Of a DNA stretch of 18,946 bases, positions 6,992 to 17,653 are shown piece after piece. Under the pieces are notes generated by a model. The model was given only the letters and a program-made list of their open reading frames with translations. It was not told the DNA's origin and searched no databases. The stretch's first letter is position 1. Every line of letters starts with the position of its first letter. A program made the position numbers and the translations under genes. Where the stretch lies: contig JAJRPY010000037.1 in NCBI GenBank assembly GCA_024280535.1, positions 1 through 18,946 on the forward strand. The letters are read 5' to 3'. The DNA comes from Gammaproteobacteria bacterium (GTDB taxonomy: Bacteria > Pseudomonadota > Gammaproteobacteria > PS1 > Pseudothioglobaceae).

Positions 6992-8911
6992 ATGAAAACT
7001 TATCCAATTTTACAATCAGCCAAAACCCCGTTATGTAACCAGACTCAATACCAATCAATGTATGCAGATTCGATTAATGATGCCGATGTATTTTGGGCTA
7101 AGCAGGCTAAGCAGTTTTTAAGTTGGGATAAGGAGTGGCATCAAGTTTCAAAGGTGGATTATAGCCAAGGGCAGATTGAATGGTTTTTGGGTGCAAAGTT
7201 GAATGTTGCTTATAATTGTATTGATCGGCATTTACCGCAGCGTGCCAAGCAAGTGGCTATTATTTGGGAGGGTGACGAGCCTAATAATAGTCGGGAAATT
7301 ACCTATCAGCAATTGCACGATGAGGTGGCTAAATTGGCCAATGGCTTGAAAAAACTGGGGATTAAGACAGGTGATCGCGTTTGTATTTATATGCCGATGA
7401 TTGTAGAGGCTACTTATGCCATGCTGGCTTGTGCACGAATTGGTGCTATTCATTCTGTGGTATTTGCCGGATTTTCCCCTGAGGCGCTTAAAGAGCGTAT
7501 TCTTGATTCGGAGTGTAAATTGGTGATTACCGCAGATGAGGGCTTGCGTGGCGGGCGCTCAACGCCACTTAAGGCGAATGTTGATCAGGCAATTAAGGAC
7601 TGTGCTTGCGTTGAAGCAGTGATTGTGGTTGAAAATACCCGAGGTCAAGTGCATTGGGGTGATCGAGATATTTGGTATCACGATTTGGTGGCAAAGATGC
7701 CTAGTCAATGCCCTTGTGAGTCGTTTGATGCCGAAACCCCGTTGTTTATTCTTTATACCTCAGGCTCAACGGGCAAGCCAAAAGGGGTGTTGCATACCTC
7801 GGCTGGCTATTTACTTTATGCAGCCATGACGCATCAATATGCGTTTGACTATCAGCAGGGTGATGTGTATTGGTGTACGGCAGATGTTGGCTGGGTGACA
7901 GGGCATTCTTATATTGTATATGGTCCATTAGCAAATGGTGCAACTACGCTAATGTTTGAGGGCATTCCGACTTATCCAGATGCGTCACGTTTTTGGCAGG
8001 TTATTGACAAGCATCAAGTTAATATTTTTTACACGGCACCGACCGCTATTCGTGCGTTGATAGGTGCAGGGGATGAGTTTGTTGATAAAACCGATAGATC
8101 AAGTTTGCGTGTGTTGGGCACAGTCGGTGAACCGATTAATCCGGAAGCTTGGGAATGGTATTATCATAAGATTGGACGGGGCAAATGCCCAGTGGTAGAT
8201 ACTTGGTGGCAAACTGAGACGGGCGGGCATATGATTCTGCCTTTGCCGTATGCAACAGGGCTTAAACCAGGTTCTGCCGCCATGCCTTTTTTTGGGATTG
8301 AGCCACAAATTGTTAATGAGCAGGGACAGGTGTTGACTGGCGAGGCTGAAGGTATGTTGGTATTTGCCAAATCTTGGCCTGGGCAAATGCGCACACTCTA
8401 CAATGACCATGAGCGTTTTATGGCAGCTTATTTTTTAGCATTTCCAGGTAAATATTTTGCCGGTGATGGGGTGAGACGTGACAAGGAGGGCTATTACTGG
8501 ATTACTGGCAGGGTGGATGATGTGCTGAATATTTCAGGGCATCGACTGGGTACGGCAGAGATTGAATCGGCGCTGGTTTTGCATGAAAGTGTTGCCGAGG
8601 CAGCAGTTGTGGGCTATGCACATGAGATTAAAGGTCAGGCGATTTATGCTTATGTCTCAATTATGAACGGGGTTGAACCGACAGAGGCGCTGAAAATGGC
8701 ATTGGTAAAATTGGTGCGTGCTGAGATTGGGGCAATTGCCACGGTGGACAAAATCCAGTTTGCCCCGAGTTTGCCAAAAACACGTTCTGGGAAAATTATG
8801 CGCAGAATTTTACGCAAAATTGCCAATAATGATTATGATGATTTGGGTGATACCTCTACGCTGGCAGAGCCGGAAGTGGTGCAAGCATTAATTCTTAATC
8901 GGATTGATTAA
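6992..8911 (+). CDS. acs: acetyl-CoA synthetase (AMP-forming)
   Basis: A 639-residue cytoplasmic enzyme of the ANL adenylating family that converts acetate, ATP and CoA to acetyl-CoA, AMP and pyrophosphate. The P-loop-like motif [11 protein letters not shown] is at about 254-264. [11 protein letters not shown] is near 402-412; its second Trp fills the acyl pocket and marks acetate (rather than longer acid) specificity in Acs. [16 protein letters not shown] marks the hinge and C-terminal domain. [10 protein letters not shown] holds the catalytic Lys at residue 601, which is the acetylation-controlled lysine in the family. Length is close to the usual 650. The ATG at 6992 fits the family N-terminus; the frame is open upstream but has no better start, and no strong ribosome site is visible. 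It follows the importer by 196 bases on the same strand, so transcription could be shared or separate. Confidence 0.93.
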   Translation: MKTYPILQSAKTPLCNQTQYQSMYADSINDADVFWAKQAKQFLSWDKEWHQVSKVDYSQGQIEWFLGAKLNVAYNCIDRHLPQRAKQVAIIWEGDEPNNSREITYQQLHDEVAKLANGLKKLGIKTGDRVCIYMPMIVEATYAMLACARIGAIHSVVFAGFSPEALKERILDSECKLVITADEGLRGGRSTPLKANVDQAIKDCACVEAVIVVENTRGQVHWGDRDIWYHDLVAKMPSQCPCESFDAETPLFILYTSGSTGKPKGVLHTSAGYLLYAAMTHQYAFDYQQGDVYWCTADVGWVTGHSYIVYGPLANGATTLMFEGIPTYPDASRFWQVIDKHQVNIFYTAPTAIRALIGAGDEFVDKTDRSSLRVLGTVGEPINPEAWEWYYHKIGRGKCPVVDTWWQTETGGHMILPLPYATGLKPGSAAMPFFGIEPQIVNEQGQVLTGEAEGMLVFAKSWPGQMRTLYNDHERFMAAYFLAFPGKYFAGDGVRRDKEGYYWITGRVDDVLNISGHRLGTAEIESALVLHESVAEAAVVGYAHEIKGQAIYAYVSIMNGVEPTEALKMALVKLVRAEIGAIATVDKIQFAPSLPKTRSGKIMRRILRKIANNDYDDLGDTSTLAEPEVVQALILNRID

Positions 8912-8953
8912 AAGTTGGTTTAAAAAACTATTTTCTGTGTGTTTTAATGCTCA

Positions 8954-9658
8954 CTAAGGTGTTTTAGAGCTGGTATCAAATTCAGCCTCAACCTCACATT
9001 GATTATGATAGTCGCTTTGCATAGTTGAATCGAGTGAAACCACCTTGCCCAGTATTTTGCTTTCAAGATTAATTGCACTTTGAATGTTGTCACAATAATT
9101 ATCAATTTCTTCGGCAGTGTAGGAGGCTAATGTTGCTACGCCAATGACAGGTATGATTAATCCGGTAATGGCAATGCCACTCACGGCTGATTTTAGGGCT
9201 TTAATACGGGCAATATTTTTAATAATATTTACTTTGTTTTGGGCTTTAAAAATGGTTTCTAAATATTGAATTTTGCTGGCGGATAAGTCGAGTTTTTGCT
9301 GGGTGAACTGTAGTGAGCCTTGAAGGATTTTGACCTCATCTCTGGCATCGCTTATTTGTGACATTTCGTTATCCAGTACGTAAGCTTTGCTGGTGGCTAA
9401 TAATAATTTTTCGTTAGCGATGGTTAGTGCTGAGCGTGTTTGGATAAGTTGATTGTTTAATGCCTCTAAGGCGGCAATGTTGGATTTTTTGCTGTCTTTT
9501 AGGCGTCTCTTTGCCAGTTTGGAAAATTTGAGTTTGTATTCTTGCGTGATTTTGCTGAGATTTTGTTCAAACTTCATTGCTTTGTTGTTATAAAAAGCAT
9601 AGGTGGCAATGAGTGCGAGTGTCAGAATAATAACGCCAAAAGGTTTTTTTCTCTTCAT
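8954..9658 (-). CDS. unrecognised membrane-anchored coiled-coil protein
   Basis: A 234-residue protein of unknown function. It begins with a basic stretch (MKRKK) and a hydrophobic segment at about 8-24 that looks like an uncleaved anchor. Residues 30-140 are helical, rich in Leu, Lys, Glu, Gln and Ala, and likely a coiled coil. A basic helix (IIKNIARIKALKSAV) then leads into a second hydrophobic segment at about 160-180, rich in Gly, Ile and Val (GIAITGLIIPVIGVATLASY). The C-terminus is acidic, with Cys at 189 and 221. Two membrane segments flanking a coiled coil could form a hairpin with the coil in the periplasm. It lies 32 bases downstream of hemB on the same strand and is probably co-transcribed, though nothing ties it to haem synthesis. 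Confidence 0.7.
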   Translation of the reverse strand: MKRKKPFGVIILTLALIATYAFYNNKAMKFEQNLSKITQEYKLKFSKLAKRRLKDSKKSNIAALEALNNQLIQTRSALTIANEKLLLATSKAYVLDNEMSQISDARDEVKILQGSLQFTQQKLDLSASKIQYLETIFKAQNKVNIIKNIARIKALKSAVSGIAITGLIIPVIGVATLASYTAEEIDNYCDNIQSAINLESKILGKVVSLDSTMQSDYHNQCEVEAEFDTSSKTP

Positions 9659-9690
9659 GATAATTTAAAAGATATCAGTTAATAGAATGT

Positions 9691-12584
<2,894 letters not shown>

Positions 12585-12607
12585 GTTTTTGGCTTAAGTT
12601 AGTTTGT

Positions 12608-13351
12608 ATGAAAAAAAACACGTTAGAAGGCAATATTCCTATTATTGCCACTTTGGCATTCAATACGATGATAGCATTGCTGTTATGGGTATTGATGGAA
12701 GGCAAGTCGTTTGCATTGATGTTGTTTATTGCCCATAGTATTGGGCTGTCGATTATGGGCAGTAACTTGCTGATTGTTCAGTCTCAATATTCGCAAAATA
12801 TTACAAAAATAATTGTTCATAGTTTGCTAGGACTACTGTTTGGCGTGGCAATTGCTGCTATGGGCAGCCAATTGATATTTGCGGTAGTGTTGAGTATGTC
12901 GTTTGTTTATACGGGTTTGTTTTTTGCCGTGCTTGGTGTGCTGGTTGCTTGGCTGTATTTTAATCGCTTAGAAAATCAGGAAGAATTAGACAAAATCAGG
13001 CAAAAGCTCAGTGGCAGAGAAAGTCGATATTTACGCTGGATTAAGGCGGCTGATACTAAGGGTGTAGTATTTTTAATTAATGTTAAAGACATTAAATATT
13101 TTCAATCACAAGACAAATATACCCATATTTATACCCAGAACAAAACCTATTTGATTAATACCAGCATCAAACAATTGAGTATCCAATTAGACACGGATTA
13201 TTTTTGGCTTGTTCACCGTAGTACCATTGTTAATCTGAATTTTATTAGCAAAGTATCTAAGGATGAGCAGGACAAATTAAGCGTGTATTTGGATGATGAG
13301 ACGAGTCTGCCGATTAGTCGCAATCATCACAGTTTATTTAAAAAAATGTAG
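12608..13351 (+). CDS. membrane-anchored LytTR-family transcriptional regulator
   Basis: A 247-residue protein with two parts. Residues 11-117 form about four hydrophobic membrane segments (near 11-29, 34-56, 67-86 and 89-117). A short charged linker (LENQEELDKIRQKLSGRESR) leads to a LytTR DNA-binding domain at about 150-247, with VKDIKYFQSQDKYTHIYT and FWLVHRSTIVNLNFI as family hallmarks. There is no receiver domain and no partner histidine kinase nearby, so the membrane part may be the sensor. Its promoter targets are unknown; the operon on the opposite strand just beyond is the obvious candidate by position only. Its last 14 bases overlap the end of the convergent barrel gene. It follows thiC by 23 bases with no terminator, so read-through from thiC is possible. 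Confidence 0.85.
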   Translation: MKKNTLEGNIPIIATLAFNTMIALLLWVLMEGKSFALMLFIAHSIGLSIMGSNLLIVQSQYSQNITKIIVHSLLGLLFGVAIAAMGSQLIFAVVLSMSFVYTGLFFAVLGVLVAWLYFNRLENQEELDKIRQKLSGRESRYLRWIKAADTKGVVFLINVKDIKYFQSQDKYTHIYTQNKTYLINTSIKQLSIQLDTDYFWLVHRSTIVNLNFISKVSKDEQDKLSVYLDDETSLPISRNHHSLFKKM

Positions 13352-14492
13352 TGTAACGCAACACAATACTGGCGCTAGTTTGTGCGGGAAAATAGGTTTT
13401 ATATTCGCTATTTGGGGCGCCACTAGTTTGTGAAAAACTGGTATTGAGTTGTAAGTTTTGGGTGAGGTCATAACGCCATTTGAGTATATTGAGTGCAGAA
13501 TTATCCGCACTAAGGCGACGACTTAAGCTGACCTCGTGTTGAGCCATAATTTTACCCAATCGAAAAAATCGGTAGTATTGACGCAAGCCTTCAGGGCGCA
13601 CCAAGGCTAAGCCGGCAGCACCCAAGGCTGGGTTGTTAAATTTTTCCCATGCTGACTGATCCATGCCGCGCTCATCATTAGATAACTCAATAATAACATT
13701 AAAATTATTATCACCAGTCCAATGCCATCCTAACATTGACCTTGTATAACGCTTGTCATCATCCGTGCGATCAGTGTTTATAATGCCGGTGGTCGGATTT
13801 AGGCGGGCAAGTGCAGTGCCTTTGCGGCTAAAAAATGAGGCATAAATTTTTGAATTGTTGTTGGCAATATATCTAAATCCAGCACCAAATCCTACTTTAA
13901 CGCCTTGTTTTTTCTGTGCAATGATGGATATATCGGTGTCGTCATTTAGAGTATAGCCGAGCCTCATACCCTGAGATTTATAGCCGTAGCCACGCACAGC
14001 ATCGCGCGCCCTGTCGTCATCGCCGGCATACAAATCCACAGAAATATCGTTATTTATATAGCGTATAGCAACGGCATTAATCCCCAATTTTTCGTTTAAA
14101 TCATCATTATTATCGCTTGGATGATACGGGTCGGTGAGATTTAAAGGATTGGCATTGTAACCGAGTTGCCAGTTTTCAATAAACTTGCCCACTTGCAGAC
14201 TTAAATTATCATCAATATCAACAATGTAAAACAGTGTTTGAAGTGTGCTTTTTGCTGTTTTGCTAGCGTATTTTAATTGGTATTCAAATCCAGAAATATC
14301 GCCATTGAGCGATAATACGCCATTGATTTTTTTCGCATCTGCCAAGCTAGATTTAACGAGTGGCGTTTGCCATAGCCCAGTTCTGTCTAATTGATAGCCG
14401 TGAATGATAATATTGCCCTCGTTTGCAACCTTGGTATAAGCCTTGCCAGCAAACAATGAGGCTAGTAGAAAAAGGAGAATAGAGGTACGCAT
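13338..14492 (-). CDS. outer-membrane beta-barrel protein of unknown specificity
   Basis: A 384-residue protein with a Sec signal (residues 1-20, MRTSILLFLLASLFAGKAYT) and a body of alternating polar and hydrophobic residues in strand-length units, with aromatic residues at strand ends. The C-terminus is SIVLRYTTFF: a terminal Phe after alternating residues is the recognition signal for the barrel assembly machinery. It looks like a barrel of perhaps 14-16 strands. Loops are acidic and Asn/Asp-rich (DDNDDLNEKLG, DDDRARDAVRGYG). I cannot place it in a named porin family. Last gene of the five-gene operon; its ATG shares one base with the stop of the LolA-like gene. Its 3' end overlaps the LytTR gene head to head, with a shared A7/T7 run. 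Confidence 0.75.
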   Translation of the reverse strand: MRTSILLFLLASLFAGKAYTKVANEGNIIIHGYQLDRTGLWQTPLVKSSLADAKKINGVLSLNGDISGFEYQLKYASKTAKSTLQTLFYIVDIDDNLSLQVGKFIENWQLGYNANPLNLTDPYHPSDNNDDLNEKLGINAVAIRYINNDISVDLYAGDDDRARDAVRGYGYKSQGMRLGYTLNDDTDISIIAQKKQGVKVGFGAGFRYIANNNSKIYASFFSRKGTALARLNPTTGIINTDRTDDDKRYTRSMLGWHWTGDNNFNVIIELSNDERGMDQSAWEKFNNPALGAAGLALVRPEGLRQYYRFFRLGKIMAQHEVSLSRRLSADNSALNILKWRYDLTQNLQLNTSFSQTSGAPNSEYKTYFPAQTSASIVLRYTTFF

Positions 14493-15181
14493 TATCTAAT
14501 AGTATGACGCATGCCTTTGCTGGTTAAAAAGCGCTTGGCAAGTTTCTTTTTTTGGATGGACATAAAGTGCATTACCGTTTTTTTGTACTGATTACTTGAA
14601 GTGTAGGTGATATTTTTGAGTAATTTATTGGCGATACTGTAGTGCATTTTTTTATACAATTTACCGCTAGTTAAATAGGCTTCTGCGCTGATTGGTCGGT
14701 AGTCGTCTTGGCTGATTAGCAAAATAATTTTATGATAGGTTGCGCTGGATTTATTGGCAATGAGTGCCAAGGTAATGGTCTTATCAGTTTGTTTGAGCAT
14801 GCTGGCTGTGTAGTTTTTACTAAAACTCAAGCCAGCAAGATCGCCATACGATGCCTGGCCTAATAATCGCTGAATTGGGGTAATTCGCACTGCTCGGCTA
14901 CTGTGTTTAGGCGCGACAAACATCCCCTTGTTGCTGAGTAAAATGCGATTGCCCTTATCTGCCCCATCTAGAACGCTTACCAAGCTTTGCCCATCTTGAT
15001 GATAAACAGTGTAGTGCCTGATTTTTTTTAGCTTATCTTTTTTATAATCTTCAATTTTAATATCCAGTTGTGCGTAAGTATAAGGCGAGCGAAATTTGTC
15101 AATTTTGGACAATAACTCAGCAGGACTTATTTGCGCTATAGCAGCACTTGAAAATAATAATAAAGCAATAAATTTAAACAT
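14492..15181 (-). CDS. LolA-like periplasmic protein (outer membrane lipoprotein-sorting type)
   Basis: A 229-residue protein with a signal peptide (residues 1-16, cleavage after AIA). The body begins with SPAELLSKIDKFRSPYTYAQLDIKI and continues as long antiparallel strands, the half-barrel layout of LolA/LppX-type carriers. Stretches such as GADKGNRILLSNKGMFVAPKHSSRAVRITPIQRLLGQASYGDLAGLSF and DYRPISAEAYLTSGKLYKKMHY match the family often annotated as outer membrane lipoprotein-sorting protein (LolA-like, PF17131 type), which commonly sits beside ABC or RND exporters. It likely shields a hydrophobic cargo in the periplasm. It overlaps the permease gene by eight bases upstream and the barrel gene by one base downstream. 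It is unlikely to be the housekeeping LolA, which has a different context. Confidence 0.8.
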   Translation of the reverse strand: MFKFIALLLFSSAAIAQISPAELLSKIDKFRSPYTYAQLDIKIEDYKKDKLKKIRHYTVYHQDGQSLVSVLDGADKGNRILLSNKGMFVAPKHSSRAVRITPIQRLLGQASYGDLAGLSFSKNYTASMLKQTDKTITLALIANKSSATYHKIILLISQDDYRPISAEAYLTSGKLYKKMHYSIANKLLKNITYTSSNQYKKTVMHFMSIQKKKLAKRFLTSKGMRHTIR

Positions 15182-16415
15182 GATTAAGTTGTACCACCAC
15201 TGGTTTTTTTAGAATATTGTTAATGGGCAAATAGGAGGACACCATGCCCAATATGCTCATCATTAATAACACCCACAAGCCCATAAAAAATGTTGGTAAT
15301 ATTAATAACGGATACTCAGTTGAGCGCCCTGGCGGTGGTGGCATTATAATCCCTGCCTGATTAATAATAAATGATAATACAAAACCCAGTACTATACCCA
15401 ATACTGCTCCCGTAAAACCAATAATCAAGCCTTCAAAAACAAAGTTAAGTCGCAATTGCCATTTTTTAATGCCGAAGGCGCGCAAGGTGCCGATTTCTGG
15501 CACTCGTTCATTCACCGTCGTGGCCAGCACATTGGACACTGATAATAAAGCCACTGCCATAATAATCACACCCATTATCGTAAAGATGCTGTAATAAATA
15601 GTCTCCACCGCCTTAAAATACGGCTTGATTTCATACCAAGGTCGCACTGTCAGTTTGCTATTTTTTAATAAATTTTCCACCTTCGGTAAATTGACCTCAG
15701 TAGCCTCAATATCACGTAATTGCACCACAATATTACTCACTTTATCGGTCAATAAAAGCGTTTGTGCCAATTTAATCGGCACCTTGATTGAGAGTTGATT
15801 GGTGATTGGAATGCCGGTGTCATAAGTGCCAGTTACTTTAGCATCAATCGCATTAATACCACCCTCAACCGTGTTGGCGAGTAGTACCACGTTATCACCT
15901 ACTTTGGCACTCAGTTTGCCTGCCAAACCTTTGGCTAGAATGACTTGATAGGGGTTTTTGTCGGTGTCATTAAACATCCCGCCTGTCACAAACGAGCCAG
16001 AAGAGTTGCCTTGGTGCAAGCGTTTTTCTTTGAGACTTTGAATGCCTGAAGCGCGAAAAACAGTGCTTAAATCTTCGTCCTTTGAAATAATACCGGTGAA
16101 TAATAATCGTTTCATAGCACGGCGAACAGGGGGCATATTTTCTAAATCAGCCACTGTCTTATCGGCCAATTTGGTGTTAATGCCAAGAGCGAGCAACTCT
16201 ATTTCGTGCTGATCAATCGTGCGTTTATCGACGATTTGCATATTGCCTGTACCGCCCTGAACGATGACTCGGGTCAACCCCCAAAAAGTGAAATTAATAT
16301 ACCCATGTGCTATGATAATAAACATAGAGACAATGGTCAGTGTCCAAATGGCCACCATAGAGCGGCGTTTGTTGCGCACCACATTTCGCCAGGCGAGGTT
16401 AAACCATTTATTCAT
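15174..16415 (-). CDS. FtsX/MacB/LolCE-type ABC transporter permease
   Basis: A 413-residue inner-membrane protein with the MacB/LolC topology: a short cytoplasmic N-terminus with WRNVVRNKRRSM, one membrane helix at about 21-41, a large periplasmic domain to about residue 260, and three C-terminal helices. Landmarks are ATTVNERVPEIGTLRAFGIKKWQLRLNFVFEGLIIG, the coupling helix between the second and third segments, and a short KPVVVQLNHV end. The ATG at 16415 is chosen because GGGGAG lies seven bases before it; an in-frame ATG at 16430 would add five residues. The start overlaps the ATPase gene by eight bases. As a type VII ABC family member it most likely extracts or pushes a substrate from the inner membrane or periplasm rather than moving it across the membrane. 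Confidence 0.88.
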   Translation of the reverse strand: MNKWFNLAWRNVVRNKRRSMVAIWTLTIVSMFIIIAHGYINFTFWGLTRVIVQGGTGNMQIVDKRTIDQHEIELLALGINTKLADKTVADLENMPPVRRAMKRLLFTGIISKDEDLSTVFRASGIQSLKEKRLHQGNSSGSFVTGGMFNDTDKNPYQVILAKGLAGKLSAKVGDNVVLLANTVEGGINAIDAKVTGTYDTGIPITNQLSIKVPIKLAQTLLLTDKVSNIVVQLRDIEATEVNLPKVENLLKNSKLTVRPWYEIKPYFKAVETIYYSIFTIMGVIIMAVALLSVSNVLATTVNERVPEIGTLRAFGIKKWQLRLNFVFEGLIIGFTGAVLGIVLGFVLSFIINQAGIIMPPPPGRSTEYPLLILPTFFMGLWVLLMMSILGMVSSYLPINNILKKPVVVQLNHV

Positions 16416-17079
16416 GCTCAATCTCCCCATCTAGCAATTTGATAATAGTATTAACTTTGCCCAATAGGCGCTCATCATGCGTAGAAAACAAAAATGCCGT
16501 ATTGAATTTTTGATTAAGAGATTGCATTAATTCAATCAAGTGAAAGGTGTTTTTTGAATCAAGATTTGCCGTAGGTTCGTCAGCAAGAATTAGCTTGGAT
16601 TGACCCATCAACGCGCGCGCCACAGACACTCTTTGCTGTTGCCCACCTGATAATTGGCCAGGAAAAGCAGACATTTTATCATTAAGCCCGACTTGGGTTA
16701 AAAAATAGGCTGCTTGCTGCTTGCGTTCTTTTGCATTGGGAATGCTTAATAATGCTGACATTTCAACATTTTCCAAGGCGGTTAGCACCGGCAGCAAATT
16801 AAAATTTTGAAAAATAAAACCCAAATCAAAGGCGCGCAAATGGTTGATTTGGGCTTCGTTGTCGGCATTAATTAACGCGCCATCAAAATGATACTTGCCA
16901 CTGTTAGCACTATCCAGCAGCCCAATAATATTTAATAGTGTACTTTTACCAGAGCCACTAGGACCAGAAACTGCTGTAAAAGCCCCCGCCTCAATGTCTA
17001 AACTAAGTGCTTTTAATGCGTGGACTTTGTGCTTGCCTGAGCCAAATATTTTGTTAATATTGCTAAGTTTAATCAGCAT
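16408..17079 (-). CDS. LolD/MacB-type ABC transporter ATP-binding protein
   Basis: A 223-residue cytoplasmic ABC ATPase. Walker A GPSGSGKST is at 39-47, Q-loop Gln at 91 (FQNFNLLPVLTALENV), signature LSGGQ at 143-147, Walker B LILADEP at 163-169 followed by TANLD, and the H-loop His at 201. FNLLPVLTALENVEM and ADEPTANLDS are typical of the LolD/MacB/FtsE group, which pairs with FtsX-like permeases such as the next gene. Its start overlaps the DUF2141 gene by 11 bases and its end overlaps the permease by eight. The lack of LolC/LolE pairs and the presence of DUF2141 and a barrel gene argue against it being the housekeeping LolD. Confidence 0.92.
   Translation of the reverse strand: MLIKLSNINKIFGSGKHKVHALKALSLDIEAGAFTAVSGPSGSGKSTLLNIIGLLDSANSGKYHFDGALINADNEAQINHLRAFDLGFIFQNFNLLPVLTALENVEMSALLSIPNAKERKQQAAYFLTQVGLNDKMSAFPGQLSGGQQQRVSVARALMGQSKLILADEPTANLDSKNTFHLIELMQSLNQKFNTAFLFSTHDERLLGKVNTIIKLLDGEIEHE
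16423..16428 (-). promoter_or_regulatory. ribosome binding site that sets the permease start
   Basis: On the minus strand GGGGAG ends seven bases before the ATG at 16415. It lies within the ATPase coding sequence and partly overlaps the alternative ATG at 16430, which itself has no good site. Confidence 0.6.
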
Positions 17080-17530
17080 AATACCCCATCACGTCAAATG
17101 CAATTGTTGCCCCTGAGGCAGGCAGTTCAAACTGTGCTTGAGAAAAATCAGGCGCTGAAAATGACTTTCTAGCATCATTAGAAAACCCGTAAGGCTCAAG
17201 TGGTATGCCTAATAAAAAGACTTTATTTAAGCTCTTGTTGTTGTCCTCATCTTGAAAAGCAGCCACCGCATAAATCCCTGCTGGGGCTGATACAGTAAAG
17301 GATATTGAGCCTAATTTTGCAGGTATGACAACGCCGGCGACTTGTTTGCCCGTTGCTTTGTCCATTACCAAAGTGCCTTTGCCATCCGGAAACTGTGCAG
17401 CGTTATCCGCGGCAAACATCACAATGCGAATATTGCCTTTATTGCTTTGAATGTTGTCCACGGTAATGTTTAAATCTGCTGCGAATACAGACGACGCAAA
17501 CAGTGCTGATAATACAATTATTTTTCTCAT
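17069..17530 (-). CDS. DUF2141 family periplasmic protein
   Basis: A 153-residue protein with a signal peptide (cleavage after VFA at about 17). The mature part has the DUF2141 pattern: a first strand LNITVDNIQSNKGNIRIVMF, then SISFTVSAPAGIYAVAAFQDEDNNKSLNKVFLLGIPLEPYGFSN, where the AVAAFQDEDNN-x-LN and G-I-P-x-E-x-YGFSN segments are the conserved core. The acidic DEDNN loop may bind a metal, by appearance only. DUF2141 has no established function. It is the first gene of the five-gene operon and overlaps the ATPase gene by 11 bases, which implies that the product acts in the same pathway in the periplasm. Confidence 0.85.
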   Translation of the reverse strand: MRKIIVLSALFASSVFAADLNITVDNIQSNKGNIRIVMFAADNAAQFPDGKGTLVMDKATGKQVAGVVIPAKLGSISFTVSAPAGIYAVAAFQDEDNNKSLNKVFLLGIPLEPYGFSNDARKSFSAPDFSQAQFELPASGATIAFDVMGYYAD

Positions 17531-17653
17531 TTTTTTTGCCTTTTTTGATTATAATTAGCAACCATCATAATCAATTTTTTAATAATAAGGTCAAAAAAAG
17601 ATAAAACGGGTTTTTTTCGACTTGACAGGTCAATAAAAGCGACGAATGGTTGG
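17531..17653. promoter_or_regulatory. promoter region of the DUF2141/ABC/barrel operon
   Basis: Reading on the minus strand, a perfect TATAAT (plus 17548-17553) lies 17 bases upstream of the DUF2141 start. TTGATT (plus 17569-17574) precedes it with a 15-base gap, shorter than ideal. TTGACC occurs twice further up (plus 17589-17594 and 17628-17633). The second copy belongs to a small palindrome TTGACAGGTCAA at 17622-17633. An AAAACGGGTTTT at 17604-17615 might be a weak end for waaA transcription. Confidence 0.4.
17545..17574. repeat. perfect 8-base inverted repeat spanning the putative promoter
   Basis: TTGATTAT at 17545-17552 and ATAATCAA at 17567-17574 are perfect reverse complements with 14 bases between. 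The centre-to-centre distance is 22 bases, about two helical turns. The arms coincide with the candidate -10 and -35 boxes of the DUF2141 operon, as an operator would. Chance is possible because the arms are AT-rich. Confidence 0.4.

Noticed and set aside
8099..8410. 103-codon minus-strand frame inside acs
   Set aside because: It lies wholly opposite a conserved enzyme, overlaps another minus frame, and has no recognisable domain.
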